In this document: piece after piece, positions 17,598 through 25,720 of the stretch
Layout: each line of letters starts with the position of its first letter
Numbering within the stretch: position 1 is the first letter of the stretch
Assembly (NCBI GenBank): GCA_947475735.1
Contig: CANJLQ010000015.1
Span: forward strand, 49,509-113,508
Reading direction: 5' to 3'
DNA from: Caulobacteraceae bacterium
GTDB taxonomy: Bacteria; Pseudomonadota; Alphaproteobacteria; Caulobacterales; Caulobacteraceae
DNA length: 64,000 nucleotides
Program-made: the position numbers and the translations under genes
The notes under the pieces: model-generated
What the model was told of the DNA's origin: nothing
The model's input: the letters and a program-made list of their open reading frames with translations, nothing else
The model's database searches: none

Positions 17598-18389
17598 ATG
17601 AGCCTTCTGGCTAGACTTGCGCCGCACCTGCCCTACGTCCGCCGTTACGCGCGGGCGCTCACCGGAGATCAGGCGACCGGAGACAACTACGTCCGTGTCG
17701 CGCTCGAAGCCCTCGCTGCCGGCGAGCGGCAACTGTCTCCCGATATGACGCCGCGCGTTGCGCTGTACCACGTCTTCCACGCCATCTGGTCCTCGACCGG
17801 TGCCCAGCTGGAGGACTCCAGCGGCCTGGAGACCAGCGACGCCGCCAGCCGGCTGATGCGCATCGCCCCGCGCTCGCGCCAAGCCTTCCTGCTGACGGCG
17901 CTGGAGGGCTTCACCCCGTCCGAAGCGGCCCAGATCCTGTCCTCCGATGCCCATTCCGTCGAGCGGCTGATTGCCGAGGCCCAAGCCGAGATCGACGCCG
18001 AACTGGCCACCGACGTCCTGATCATCGAGGACGAGGCGATCATCTCTGCGGACATCGAGAGCCTGGTCATCGAACTGGGTCACCGCGTCACCGCCACGGC
18101 CACCACCCACGACGAGGCGGTCGACGCCGTCGCCCGCCATCGTCCCGGCCTGGTTCTGGCCGACATCCAGCTGGCCGACGGCTCTTCCGGCATCGATGCG
18201 GTCAAGGACATCCTCAAGCGCTTCGACGTGCCGGTGATCTTCATCACCGCCTTCCCCGAGCGCCTCCTGACCGGCGAGCGGCCCGAACCGACCTTCCTGA
18301 TCACCAAGCCCTTCCAGCCGGAAACGGTGAAGGCGGCGATCAGCCAGGCCCTGTTCTTCCATCCGACGCGCCAGAAGGAAGCCGCCTGA
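17598..18389 (+). CDS. phyR: General stress response regulator PhyR
   Basis: 263 residues. The N-terminal sigma-like domain (1-135) mimics sigma regions 2 and 4, and the C-terminal receiver domain has the acidic pocket Glu144/Asp145, phospho-acceptor Asp189 (LVLADIQLADG), Thr217 and Lys237 (ITKPF). When phosphorylated the sigma-like part captures NepR and frees SigT. The ATG at 17598 is chosen because the family begins MSLLARLAPHLPYVRRYARA; the ATG at 17574 would add 8 residues. It is divergent from nepR and ends at a strong terminator. Confidence 0.95.
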   Translation: MSLLARLAPHLPYVRRYARALTGDQATGDNYVRVALEALAAGERQLSPDMTPRVALYHVFHAIWSSTGAQLEDSSGLETSDAASRLMRIAPRSRQAFLLTALEGFTPSEAAQILSSDAHSVERLIAEAQAEIDAELATDVLIIEDEAIISADIESLVIELGHRVTATATTHDEAVDAVARHRPGLVLADIQLADGSSGIDAVKDILKRFDVPVIFITAFPERLLTGERPEPTFLITKPFQPETVKAAISQALFFHPTRQKEAA

Positions 18390-18416
18390 CCCCAGGCGCG
18401 CCGCACTGGACAAGGC

Positions 18417-18450
18417 AAAGGCCCCGCCGGTTCGCCGGCGGGGCCTTTTT
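18417..18450 (+). terminator. Rho-independent terminator of phyR
   Basis: A 14-nt arm (18417-18430) closes through a TTCG tetraloop onto a complementary arm ending in TTTTT (18446-18450). The A-rich upstream side means it could also serve the convergent gene ending at 18466. Confidence 0.92.
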
Positions 18451-18465
18451 CGTGTGTCGAGCCGA

Positions 18466-18822
18466 TCAGTTGGTCGAAGGCGCGGCCTGAACCGTCGGGG
18501 CGTTGACGTTCGGGGCCTCGCCGGTCGGCGGCGCGGTCGGCTCGCCCGTGGCGGTCGTGGGCGCGTCGGCTGCCGGCACGCCGCTGTCCTGGAAGGCGGC
18601 CGCGTCCACCGCCTGCTTGCCGCTCTCGGCGTTCGTCGCCGAAAAACCCGGGCTGAAGATCAGATACAGAATGACGAAGCCGACGACCGTCAGGGCGATG
18701 CCGACGCCCATCACAAGGGTGATCCGACGCCCACCCCGCCCCTGCTTGACGAACTGCTCCTCGACGGGTCGGCCTTCGTGCACGGCGTCGGCGGCGCGAC
18801 TGTGGGGATCGTCGTGGGTCAT
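18466..18822 (-). CDS. Single-span membrane protein in the SigT regulon, function unknown
   Basis: 118 residues: a basic N-terminal cytoplasmic part, one membrane segment at about 37-58, then an Ala/Pro/Thr-rich periplasmic tail of low complexity. The ATG at 18822 has GGAG upstream; a longer frame to 18918 would run through the promoter described next and is rejected. A GGAAC-N17-CGTT site directly upstream predicts control by SigT. No named family is recognised. Confidence 0.75.
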   Translation of the reverse strand: MTHDDPHSRAADAVHEGRPVEEQFVKQGRGGRRITLVMGVGIALTVVGFVILYLIFSPGFSATNAESGKQAVDAAAFQDSGVPAADAPTTATGEPTAPPTGEAPNVNAPTVQAAPSTN

Positions 18823-18855
18823 GAGAGCTCCGGGCTTGGCCTTGTGGATCGCAGA

Positions 18856-18881
18856 AACGCCTCGCCGAGCGTCACCGTTCC
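18856..18881 (-). promoter_or_regulatory. SigT-type promoter of the 118-residue membrane protein gene
   Basis: Minus-strand GGAAC (18877-18881), 17-nt spacer, CGTT (18856-18859). Both elements match the EcfG consensus. The site lies 34 nt before the chosen start. Confidence 0.75.
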
Positions 18882-19084
18882 CTGTCCCGGCTCCATGAAA
18901 AAAATCTGCTCGACCCACGGAACGCCGCGCAGCCTGCGCCGTTGTCAGATTGCGAGGGCGGCGACGCCCCCCCGACTGGACTGGCGCAAGCCGATCCTGC
19001 CGCCCTCGCGCCTCATTCTCGATGATGCCATCTCAGGGCGGTCCGAAAGGGCCGCCCTCTTTCTTTGCCGCGTTCCGACAGCGA

Positions 19085-19114
19085 AAGGGCCGCCCGATCG
19101 CTCGGGCGGCCCTT
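19085..19114 (-). terminator. Terminator of rpmI-rplT
   Basis: A 13-bp perfect stem (19085-19097 with 19102-19114) and a TCGC loop, followed on the minus strand by a short T run. It lies 25 nt after the rplT stop. Confidence 0.8.
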
Positions 19115-19138
19115 CATGCGGTCGGTGTCGATCGACGA

Positions 19139-19492
19139 TCAGGCGAGCGCGGCGCGCACCTTGTCGGCGATGGCCTTGAAGCCGGTCGCGTCGGCGGCGA
19201 TGGCGGCCATCACCTTGCGGTCCAGCTCGATGCCAGCCTTGGACAGGCCGTGGATGAACTGCGAGTAGGTGAAGCCTTCCTCACGGGCGGCGGCGTTGAT
19301 GCGCTGGATCCACAGGGCGCGGAAGTTGCGCTTCTTGGTGCGGCGGTCGCGATAGGCGTATTGCCCGGCGCGATCGACGGCGGCCTTGGCCGTGCGGATG
19401 GTGTTCTTGCGGCGGCCGGCGAAGCCCTTGGCCTGCTCCAGAACCTTCTTGTGCCGGGCGTGCGAAACGACGCCCCTCTTCACGCGTGCCAT
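19139..19492 (-). CDS. rplT: 50S ribosomal protein L20
   Basis: 117 residues, the normal length. The sequence starts [20 protein letters not shown] and contains [20 protein letters not shown] and the C-terminal globular part with [21 protein letters not shown]20 is needed for early 50S assembly and in many bacteria represses the rpmI-rplT messenger. It follows rpmI by 123 nt on the same strand. Confidence 0.97.
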   Translation of the reverse strand: MARVKRGVVSHARHKKVLEQAKGFAGRRKNTIRTAKAAVDRAGQYAYRDRRTKKRNFRALWIQRINAAAREEGFTYSQFIHGLSKAGIELDRKVMAAIAADATGFKAIADKVRAALA

Positions 19493-19615
19493 GTTGTTTT
19501 TCCTTCGGAAGGGTCCCTACCGTTCGCCGCGCGGCGGCTCACTGCTTGAGGGACTCCTGATTTCAAATTCGATGCGATTGCGGTGAGAAGTCTCGGGTCT
19601 GAGGTGCCGCGCCGA

Positions 19616-19813
19616 TCAGGCGTACGGCATGTAGGACTTGATCTTCTTGGCGTCGGCGTCGGCCATGACCGAGGTGCCGCGGTTCTGGCGGATGTATTTG
19701 GAGTTATGGCTGATCAAGCGGTGACGCTTGCCCGCAACCCCGGCCTTCACCTTGCCGGTCGCAGTGAATTTGAAGCGCTTCTTGGCGCCCGACTTCGTCT
19801 TCAGTTTCGGCAT
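19616..19813 (-). CDS. rpmI: 50S ribosomal protein L35
   Basis: 65 residues, basic, starting [20 protein letters not shown], typical L35. The ATG at 19813 is preceded by a purine-rich AAGAGAGAG on the minus strand. Usually infC-rpmI-rplT are contiguous; here about 3.5 kb with two unrelated genes separates infC (23.4-23.9 kb) from rpmI, so rpmI needs its own promoter, probably in 19814-19947. Confidence 0.97.
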   Translation of the reverse strand: MPKLKTKSGAKKRFKFTATGKVKAGVAGKRHRLISHNSKYIRQNRGTSVMADADAKKIKSYMPYA

Positions 19814-19947
19814 TTTGACTCTCTCTTGAAGGGCGGTTGCCCGTTCGAACCATGAAGGTCCATTCGTACCGCCCAGGCATGCCTGTTCGCCCGGCGGTCC
19901 GTACGCGAAGGCGCGGCTTCTAAGCGAAGCGGGCGCCGAAGGCAAGC

Positions 19948-21189
19948 TTACTCCGCCGCGACGGTCACCGAAGCGACGCGCGTCGAGGCGCGCCCCGCGT
20001 TGATGGCCATGATCGCCGCCGGCACCATCAGCGCCGCCCCCACCGCCAGCGGCCAGTCGTGCCCCAGGCCGGAGAACATCGCGCCGGCCACCACCGGCCC
20101 GAAGATGCGGCCCGAAGAACTCGCCGCCATGTTCAGCCCCAGCATCGCGCCCTGGCGATCCGGAGGGCTGGCCCGGGAGATCATCGCCGAGATATTGGGC
20201 ATGGTCATCGCCATCCCGAAGCCGCCGATGATCATGGCGACGGTCACGAACCAGGCCCCGGGGGAGAACATCTGCCCCAGCAGTCCGACCCCGAAGATCA
20301 GGCAGCCTCCGGCCAGGACGCGGCTCTCGCCGAAGCGCCGCGCCAGCCGCCCCGTCACGGCCGTCTGGCAAAGCACCGAGACGATCCCGACCGCCATGAA
20401 GGCGAAGGCCACCTCGCGCGCGCCCCAGCCATAGCGCGCCCCGGTCCACAGGCCGAAGGTCGATTCCATGCCCGAGAACCCGGCCATGTAGAGCAATGTC
20501 ACCAGGATCACCCGCGAGATCACCGGATTGGCGGCCGCATCCCGAACTCCGCCGAGGAAGGGGGTGCGCGCCGGCGGGGTCGCCGACCGCACCAGACTCT
20601 CCTTCAGAAAGAAGACCACGCCCAGCGCCGCGATCACCGCCAGGCCGCACGCCGCGAAGATCGGCAACTGATACCCCAGCCGCCCCATGTCCTCCTGAAC
20701 CAGGATGCCCGACAGCCCCGGCCCGGCGATGAAGCCCGCCCCGAAGGCCGCGCCGATCAGCCCCATCCGACCCGCCCGCTTTTCCGGCGGGGTGACGTCG
20801 GCGACATAGCCCTGGACCGTCGAGACATTGCCGGCGCCCAGGCCGGTGAACAGCCGGACCGCGATGGCCAGCCAGATGTTCGGCACGAAGGCCAGCATCA
20901 GATAACCCACCGCATTGGCCGCCACGGTGATCAGCAGCACCGGCTTTCGCCCGATGCGGTCCGACAACCGGCCCCAGAACGGCTCGGCGAAGAACTGGCC
21001 CACCGAATAGGCCGAGAACATCAGCGCCACCTGCCACGCCTCGGCGTTCAGGCTGTCCCCGAAGAAGGGTAGCAGCGGCACCACCAGGCCGAACCCGACC
21101 AGATTGATGAAGACGATCGCGAACAGCACCGCCAGGGCGCGCCGGTCACCGGGATCGGCGACAGGAGGGATGATCGGAGTCTCAGCCAT
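19948..21189 (-). CDS. MFS transporter, TetA-like drug/metabolite exporter
   Basis: 413 residues and 12 hydrophobic segments. The first loop has [14 protein letters not shown] (motif A) and helix 5 has [16 protein letters not shown] (antiporter motif C), as in TetA and related drug:H+ antiporters. Substrate is unknown; it may be a general efflux pump. It sits between the S9 peptidase and rpmI, all on the minus strand. Confidence 0.85.
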   Translation of the reverse strand: MAETPIIPPVADPGDRRALAVLFAIVFINLVGFGLVVPLLPFFGDSLNAEAWQVALMFSAYSVGQFFAEPFWGRLSDRIGRKPVLLITVAANAVGYLMLAFVPNIWLAIAVRLFTGLGAGNVSTVQGYVADVTPPEKRAGRMGLIGAAFGAGFIAGPGLSGILVQEDMGRLGYQLPIFAACGLAVIAALGVVFFLKESLVRSATPPARTPFLGGVRDAAANPVISRVILVTLLYMAGFSGMESTFGLWTGARYGWGAREVAFAFMAVGIVSVLCQTAVTGRLARRFGESRVLAGGCLIFGVGLLGQMFSPGAWFVTVAMIIGGFGMAMTMPNISAMISRASPPDRQGAMLGLNMAASSSGRIFGPVVAGAMFSGLGHDWPLAVGAALMVPAAIMAINAGRASTRVASVTVAAE

Positions 21190-21295
21190 GACCGGCTTCT
21201 AGAGGATCGATCGCGGCCTGAATATCACCCTCGCGGCCGCACCGTGTGGCCCCTCGATCCGGTAGGCACCGAGCGGGTCCGTCGTTGTCGCCACG

Positions 21296-23224
21296 TCAGT
21301 TCGCCGGATTATGGGTCTGGAGAAAGGCCACCGTCGAGGCCAGCATCCTCTGCCGCGTCTCGGCCCGCGACAGCCAGTGGTCCTCGCCGTCCAGCTCGAC
21401 CACTTCGTGCGGCTTGCCCGCCCGGCGCAGGGCCGCCGCCATCGCCGTGGACTGGCTGTAGGGCACCACGGTGTCGTCACGGCCGTGGATCAGCAGAATC
21501 GGCGCGTCCGCCCGATCGGCCAGTCGCGCCGGTGACCGCTCGTCCAGCGACCGATCTGCGACCCCGTCCGCGCCCATGAACCGATTCCAGTAGCGGTTGG
21601 TGGCGTTGTTCGTTCGCCCCATGCGCTCGGCGGTCCAGCGCAGCATCGCCCGCAGGTCGGACACCCCGGCCACCGAAACCGCGCATCGGTACACGCCAGG
21701 GTCCATCGTCGCCCCGGCCAGGGCGGCGTAACCGCCGTAGCTGGCTCCCACGATACAGACCCGCGCGGGATCGACGATCCCCTCGGCGGCCAGCCAGCGA
21801 ACGCCGTCGGACAGGTCGGACTGCATCTTGCGCCCCCACTCGCCATAGCCCGCTTCCAGATGCGCCAGCCCGAGGCCGGACGATCCCCGGAAGTTGGGTT
21901 GCAGAACCGCATAGCCGCGCGACGCCAGGGCCTGGGCCCACCAGTCGAACTGCTTTTCGTCGCGCGCCGCCGGTCCGCCGTGGGGCAGGACCACCAGCGG
22001 CAGACCCCGGGGCTCGGCGACACCCGGCGGCAGCGTCAGATAGCCCGGGATCCGCATTCCGTCCGCCGCCGAATAGGCGACCTCGCGGACTTCCCCGACC
22101 TGTTCGGGGCCGAGATCGGGGTACTGTTCGCCCAGCACGTCGGCCCGGCCGGCATCCAGATCGACGAAATGATAGGCCCCCGCGTCCGTGCCGCCCCAGC
22201 TGAAGACCATGGCCTTGCGCAGGTCGTGGCTCCAGGAGATCAGCCGCGGATCGCGCCCTTCGAACGCCCGCTCGATGGATCGCCAGGTCCGGGCGGCGCC
22301 GGGATCGCTGAACTCATAGCGCCAGCCCTCCGCCTCGCGATAGGCGGCCCCGATCAACCGACCGGTCTGGGGATGATAGATCAGGCTGTTGGGTTCGCCC
22401 TCGAACGGCAGGGGCTGCCAGGTGCCGTCCTGGCCCAGCAGGCGCCAGCTCTCCGGCGCGCCCTCCTCGGGCCGGGCGAGGACCGCGACCGTGTCGCCCT
22501 CGGGCCCCTCGCCCCCCATCGCGGGCGGGTCCACAAGCGCGTTCGTCGACCAGACCGTGCGCCACGCGCCCGCGCCCTGCTCGACCTGGAACTGCCACAG
22601 GCCGTCGGCCTGACGATAGTTGGCCCGGGCCAGACGCCGGCCGTCCGGGGTCACCACATAGTCGCTGGTGTTGGGATGATTTCGTTCCAGGACCCGCGCG
22701 CGCATCGTTGTCGGGTCGAGGGCGTAGAGAGCCACCTGATAGGTGTCGTCGTTGCGGGCCTCGAAGACGATCTGCGGCTTGCCGTCGATCTCGGCGATCT
22801 GGAGCGAAAGCATGTCGCGAAAGACATCGGAAAGGTTGTCGAAGACCGAGCGCACCCGGTCGCCCGCCAGGTCCAGAACCTCGCCCTGCGTCACCTCGGC
22901 CTCGAGGCCGCCGGGATACTCCAGGGTGGCGGAGGTCAGGATCAGAAGATGGTCCGACCCGACCCAGGCCAGGTCCCGGACCTTGACCTCTCCGACCCGC
23001 GCGCCACCCAGAAGCTCGCCCCCCGGCAGGCCGTTGACCAGGATGACGCGACCCTCGCCCTGGGTCAGGACGTGGGCCACGCGGTCCCCGGACGCGGACA
23101 GCACGCTCAGCTCATAGGCCGGCAGCCGGCCGTAGACCTCAAGGGGAGGCGGTGTCGGTGCCTGGGCGCGAGCGGTGAGGGCCGAGACCATCACGAACAG
23201 ACAGGCCAGGGCGAGGCGACGCAT
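21296..23224 (-). CDS. Secreted S9-family prolyl oligopeptidase-like serine peptidase
   Basis: 642 residues with a signal peptide (cleavage after about residue 20). The N-terminal half is a beta-propeller-like region and the C-terminal half an alpha/beta hydrolase with nucleophile Ser495 in GASYGGYA, Asp584 in HGRDDTVVP and His616 in GEDHW. This is the S9C/acylaminoacyl-peptidase arrangement; such enzymes degrade small peptides in the periplasm. Confidence 0.9.
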   Translation of the reverse strand: MRRLALACLFVMVSALTARAQAPTPPPLEVYGRLPAYELSVLSASGDRVAHVLTQGEGRVILVNGLPGGELLGGARVGEVKVRDLAWVGSDHLLILTSATLEYPGGLEAEVTQGEVLDLAGDRVRSVFDNLSDVFRDMLSLQIAEIDGKPQIVFEARNDDTYQVALYALDPTTMRARVLERNHPNTSDYVVTPDGRRLARANYRQADGLWQFQVEQGAGAWRTVWSTNALVDPPAMGGEGPEGDTVAVLARPEEGAPESWRLLGQDGTWQPLPFEGEPNSLIYHPQTGRLIGAAYREAEGWRYEFSDPGAARTWRSIERAFEGRDPRLISWSHDLRKAMVFSWGGTDAGAYHFVDLDAGRADVLGEQYPDLGPEQVGEVREVAYSAADGMRIPGYLTLPPGVAEPRGLPLVVLPHGGPAARDEKQFDWWAQALASRGYAVLQPNFRGSSGLGLAHLEAGYGEWGRKMQSDLSDGVRWLAAEGIVDPARVCIVGASYGGYAALAGATMDPGVYRCAVSVAGVSDLRAMLRWTAERMGRTNNATNRYWNRFMGADGVADRSLDERSPARLADRADAPILLIHGRDDTVVPYSQSTAMAAALRRAGKPHEVVELDGEDHWLSRAETRQRMLASTVAFLQTHNPAN

Positions 23225-23297
23225 ACGAACTCTCCGACGACGGCGTGCGCCGGAGGCTACATCACGGCTCGGTCGGGTGTCAGGCCGGGGGACGGAT

Positions 23298-23317
23298 CCC
23301 GCGCGGATTCGCGCGGG
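23298..23317. terminator. GC hairpin downstream of infC
   Basis: CCCGCGCG and CGCGCGGG arms (23298-23305, 23310-23317) around a GATT loop, about 40 nt after the infC stop on the minus strand. There is no T run, so it may be only a weak or Rho-assisted terminator. Confidence 0.4.
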
Positions 23318-23357
23318 CGTTGCAGGCGCGCCACGGCGGCAGCGCCTGCGAGCCTTC

Positions 23358-23891
23358 CTACTTGGGCGCCAGGATCATGATCATCTGGCGGCCCTCCATG
23401 CGGGGGGAGTATTCCACCTTGGCGATCTCGTCGAAATCGGCCTGGACCTTGTTCAGCAGCTTCATGCCCAGTTCGGGGTGGGCCATCTCGCGGCCGCGGA
23501 AGCGCAGCGTCACCTTGACCTTGTCGCCCTCGTCGAAGAAGCGGTGCATGGCCTTGGCCTTCACCTCATAGTCGTGGACGTCGATGTTGGGGCGCAGCTT
23601 GATTTCCTTGAGCTCGACGACCTTCTGGCGCTTGCGCGCCTCGGCCTTCTTCTTCTGCTCCTGGAAGCGGAACTTGCCGTAGTCGAGGATCTTGGCCACC
23701 GGCGGCTCGGACGTCGACACGATCTGAACCAGGTCCAGCCCCGCCTCCTCGGCGGCCTCCAGAGCGGCGGAGGTCGGCATCACACCCTGCTTTTCCCCGT
23801 GCTGATCGATCAGCAGGACGCGGGGGGCGCGGATGTCTTGGTTCATGGGCGGCCCGTCTTTGGTGGGCGGCTGGTTCATCGGACGGCGAAT
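23358..23891 (-). CDS. infC: Translation initiation factor IF-3, predicted ATT start
   Basis: 177 residues when begun at the ATT at 23891. The N-domain includes [17 protein letters not shown] and the linker the run of Lys/Arg around [14 protein letters not shown]; the C-domain ends with the conserved MIMILAPK. An ATG at 23879 also lies in frame, but it has no Shine-Dalgarno, whereas AGAAGGAA is 9 nt before ATT. The resulting N-terminus (M)[13 protein letters not shown] matches the form seen in other alphaproteobacteria. Rare AUU starts let IF-3 repress its own translation, as in E. coli. Confidence 0.92.
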   Translation of the reverse strand: MRRPMNQPPTKDGPPMNQDIRAPRVLLIDQHGEKQGVMPTSAALEAAEEAGLDLVQIVSTSEPPVAKILDYGKFRFQEQKKKAEARKRQKVVELKEIKLRPNIDVHDYEVKAKAMHRFFDEGDKVKVTLRFRGREMAHPELGMKLLNKVQADFDEIAKVEYSPRMEGRQMIMILAPK

Positions 23892-23908
23892 GGGCGTCGG
23901 TTCCTTCT
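23889..23908 (-). promoter_or_regulatory. Ribosome binding site and ATT start of infC
   Basis: Minus strand: AGAAGGAA (23901-23908), 9-nt spacer, ATT (23889-23891), then CGC CGT CCG and the in-frame ATG at 23879. The spacing decides the start in favour of ATT and suggests IF-3 autoregulation. Confidence 0.75.
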
Positions 23909-23993
23909 GGTTTCACGGTTTCCAACGGTTAGCGCGCGGCGAGCGGCCGCGTTCCCCGTGGGTTCCCCTATATGACCGCGAAACGCCCGCGCT

Positions 23994-25196
23994 TCAAGGC
24001 AAAGCCGGTGCCGCCCGCGCGAACACCGTGTCGATGACGCGTCGATAGGCCCCGGTCAGGGCCTCGATCTCGGCCACCGGCACGCGCTCGTCGATCTGGT
24101 GCATGGTCTGGCCGACGAGGCCCAACTCCAGCACCGGGCACAGGGCGCGGATGAAGCGGGCATCCGATGTGCCGCCGGTCGTGGACGCCTCGGGCCGCAC
24201 GCCAAGCTCGGCCTCCACCGCATCCTGCACGGCCCCGGTGAACCAGCCCTCGGGCGTCAGGAAGGCCTCGCCCGAGCACATATGATCGAGCGTGATCTGC
24301 AACCCCGTCTCGGCCTGCACGGCCCCCGCCTCGCGGTTCAGCCAGTCGATCAGGCCGTCGCCGGTCTGGGCCGGATTGAAGCGGATGTTCAGCCGCGCTT
24401 TCGCCTCGGCCGGGATGACGTTCGTCGCCGGATTGCCGACGTCGACCGTGGTCAGCTCCAGGTTCGACGGTTGAAAGGCCTCGTAACCCTGATCCAGAAC
24501 ATGGGCATCCAGCCGCGCCAGCAGCCGGACCAGCACCGGCACCGGGTTCGCTGCCCGGTCGGGATAGGCGACGTGGCCCTGCTTGCCATGCACCGTGATC
24601 CAGCTGTTCAGCGACCCGCGCCGCCCGATCTTGATGGTGTCGCCCAGCCTCTGCAGCGAGGACGGCTCGCCCACCACGCAGGCGTCGATGACCTCGCCCT
24701 CGGCCGCCAGGGCCTCGACCACCCGCTTGGTACCGTGAAGCGCAGGCCCCTCCTCGTCGCCAGTGATCAGAAAGGACAGCGAGCCGGCGGGCGGCCCCGC
24801 GGCCAGCACCCGCGACACGGCGGCGACCCAGGCGGCGATCCCGCCCTTCATGTCGACCGCGCCCCGCCCGAACAGCAGCCCGTCCTTCACCTCCGCCTCG
24901 AACGGCCCCGACGACCAGGCCGCGCCGTCGCCCGTCGGCACCACATCGGTGTGCCCCGCGAAACAGAGGTTGGGCGAGGCCGTCCCCAGCCGGGCATAGA
25001 GGTTCTCGATCCGCGCATGGACCCCCTCGCCGCCCGGTCCCTCGAAGGCCATGCGGCGACAGGTGAAGCCGAGCCCGGTCAGCACCCGCTCCAGCATATC
25101 CATCGCGCCTTCGTCCGCAGGCGTCACGGACGGCCGGCGAATGAGGTCCTGGGTCAGACGGACAGGATCGATCACAGGAGTTGATGCGCCGCTCAT
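23994..25196 (-). CDS. dapE: Succinyl-diaminopimelate desuccinylase
   Basis: 400 residues, M20 family. Metal ligands and catalytic residues are visible: His82 and Asp84 (AGHTDVVPTGD), Asp115 (AVDMKGG), Glu148/Glu149 (TGDEEGP), Glu177 and a C-terminal His in VGQTMHQIDERV. It hydrolyses N-succinyl-LL-diaminopimelate in lysine and peptidoglycan precursor synthesis. The ATG at 25196 is preferred over 25295 because family members start near the RLTQDLIRRPSVTPADEG segment. It is divergent from the cupin gene. Confidence 0.95.
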   Translation of the reverse strand: MSGASTPVIDPVRLTQDLIRRPSVTPADEGAMDMLERVLTGLGFTCRRMAFEGPGGEGVHARIENLYARLGTASPNLCFAGHTDVVPTGDGAAWSSGPFEAEVKDGLLFGRGAVDMKGGIAAWVAAVSRVLAAGPPAGSLSFLITGDEEGPALHGTKRVVEALAAEGEVIDACVVGEPSSLQRLGDTIKIGRRGSLNSWITVHGKQGHVAYPDRAANPVPVLVRLLARLDAHVLDQGYEAFQPSNLELTTVDVGNPATNVIPAEAKARLNIRFNPAQTGDGLIDWLNREAGAVQAETGLQITLDHMCSGEAFLTPEGWFTGAVQDAVEAELGVRPEASTTGGTSDARFIRALCPVLELGLVGQTMHQIDERVPVAEIEALTGAYRRVIDTVFARAAPALP

Positions 25197-25237
25197 GCGG
25201 TCATGCTTTAGGGGGACTTCGCAGCCGCGAGAAGACC

Positions 25238-25720
25238 ATGCCCCGGATCGACATCGACGCAGCCCCAGAGCGGAACGGGACGGCTTACCCGCCACCCTTC
25301 GACGCCCCGTGCCGGGACCGCCGGCGCAGGCGGCTGGGCAATGCCGCGGGCCTGACCCAGTTCGGCGTGAACCGGCTGGTGCTCGAACCCGGCGTCTGGT
25401 CGTCCCAGCGGCACTGGCACTCAGCCGAGGACGAGTTCGTCTGGGTGGTGTCGGGCGAGGTCGTGCTGATCGAAAACGACGGGGAAACCGTGCTGAGGGC
25501 CGGCGATTGCGCCGGCTTTCCCAAGGGCGTCGCCAACGGCCATCACATCGTCAATCGCTCTCAGGAGCCCGCCGTCCTTCTGGAAGTCGGAGGCCGCGCC
25601 CCCGACCAAGACGCCGTCGACTATCCCGACATCGACCTGATGATCGCCGGCGACGGCGACACGGCCTATCGCCACAAGGACGGCACGCCGTATGACACCA
25701 GTTCCGGCCGGGTGACGTGA
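25238..25720 (+). CDS. Cupin-domain protein
   Basis: 160 residues with one cupin barrel: HWHSAEDEFVWVVSGEV (residues 50-66) gives two His and a Glu metal ligand, and GFPKGVANGHHIVNRS gives the second motif. It is likely a metal-binding enzyme or sugar-binding protein of unknown substrate. Start at 25238 after GAGAAG; an upstream ATG at 25181 would overlap dapE. Its stop overlaps the GTG of the next gene by 4 nt, so the two are co-translated. Confidence 0.8.
   Translation: MPRIDIDAAPERNGTAYPPPFDAPCRDRRRRRLGNAAGLTQFGVNRLVLEPGVWSSQRHWHSAEDEFVWVVSGEVVLIENDGETVLRAGDCAGFPKGVANGHHIVNRSQEPAVLLEVGGRAPDQDAVDYPDIDLMIAGDGDTAYRHKDGTPYDTSSGRVT

Larger units (their letters stand above)
18823..19138. other. 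Intergenic region with promoter, long-range inverted repeat and terminators
   Basis: 316 bases without a supported gene. It holds the SigT site at 18856-18881, a perfect 11-bp inverted repeat (GCGAGGGCGGC at 18952-18962 and its complement at 18999-19009) with a 36-nt loop, a 7-bp hairpin followed by a pyrimidine run at 19035-19066, and the rplT terminator at 19085-19114. A small RNA is possible but not shown. Confidence 0.6.
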
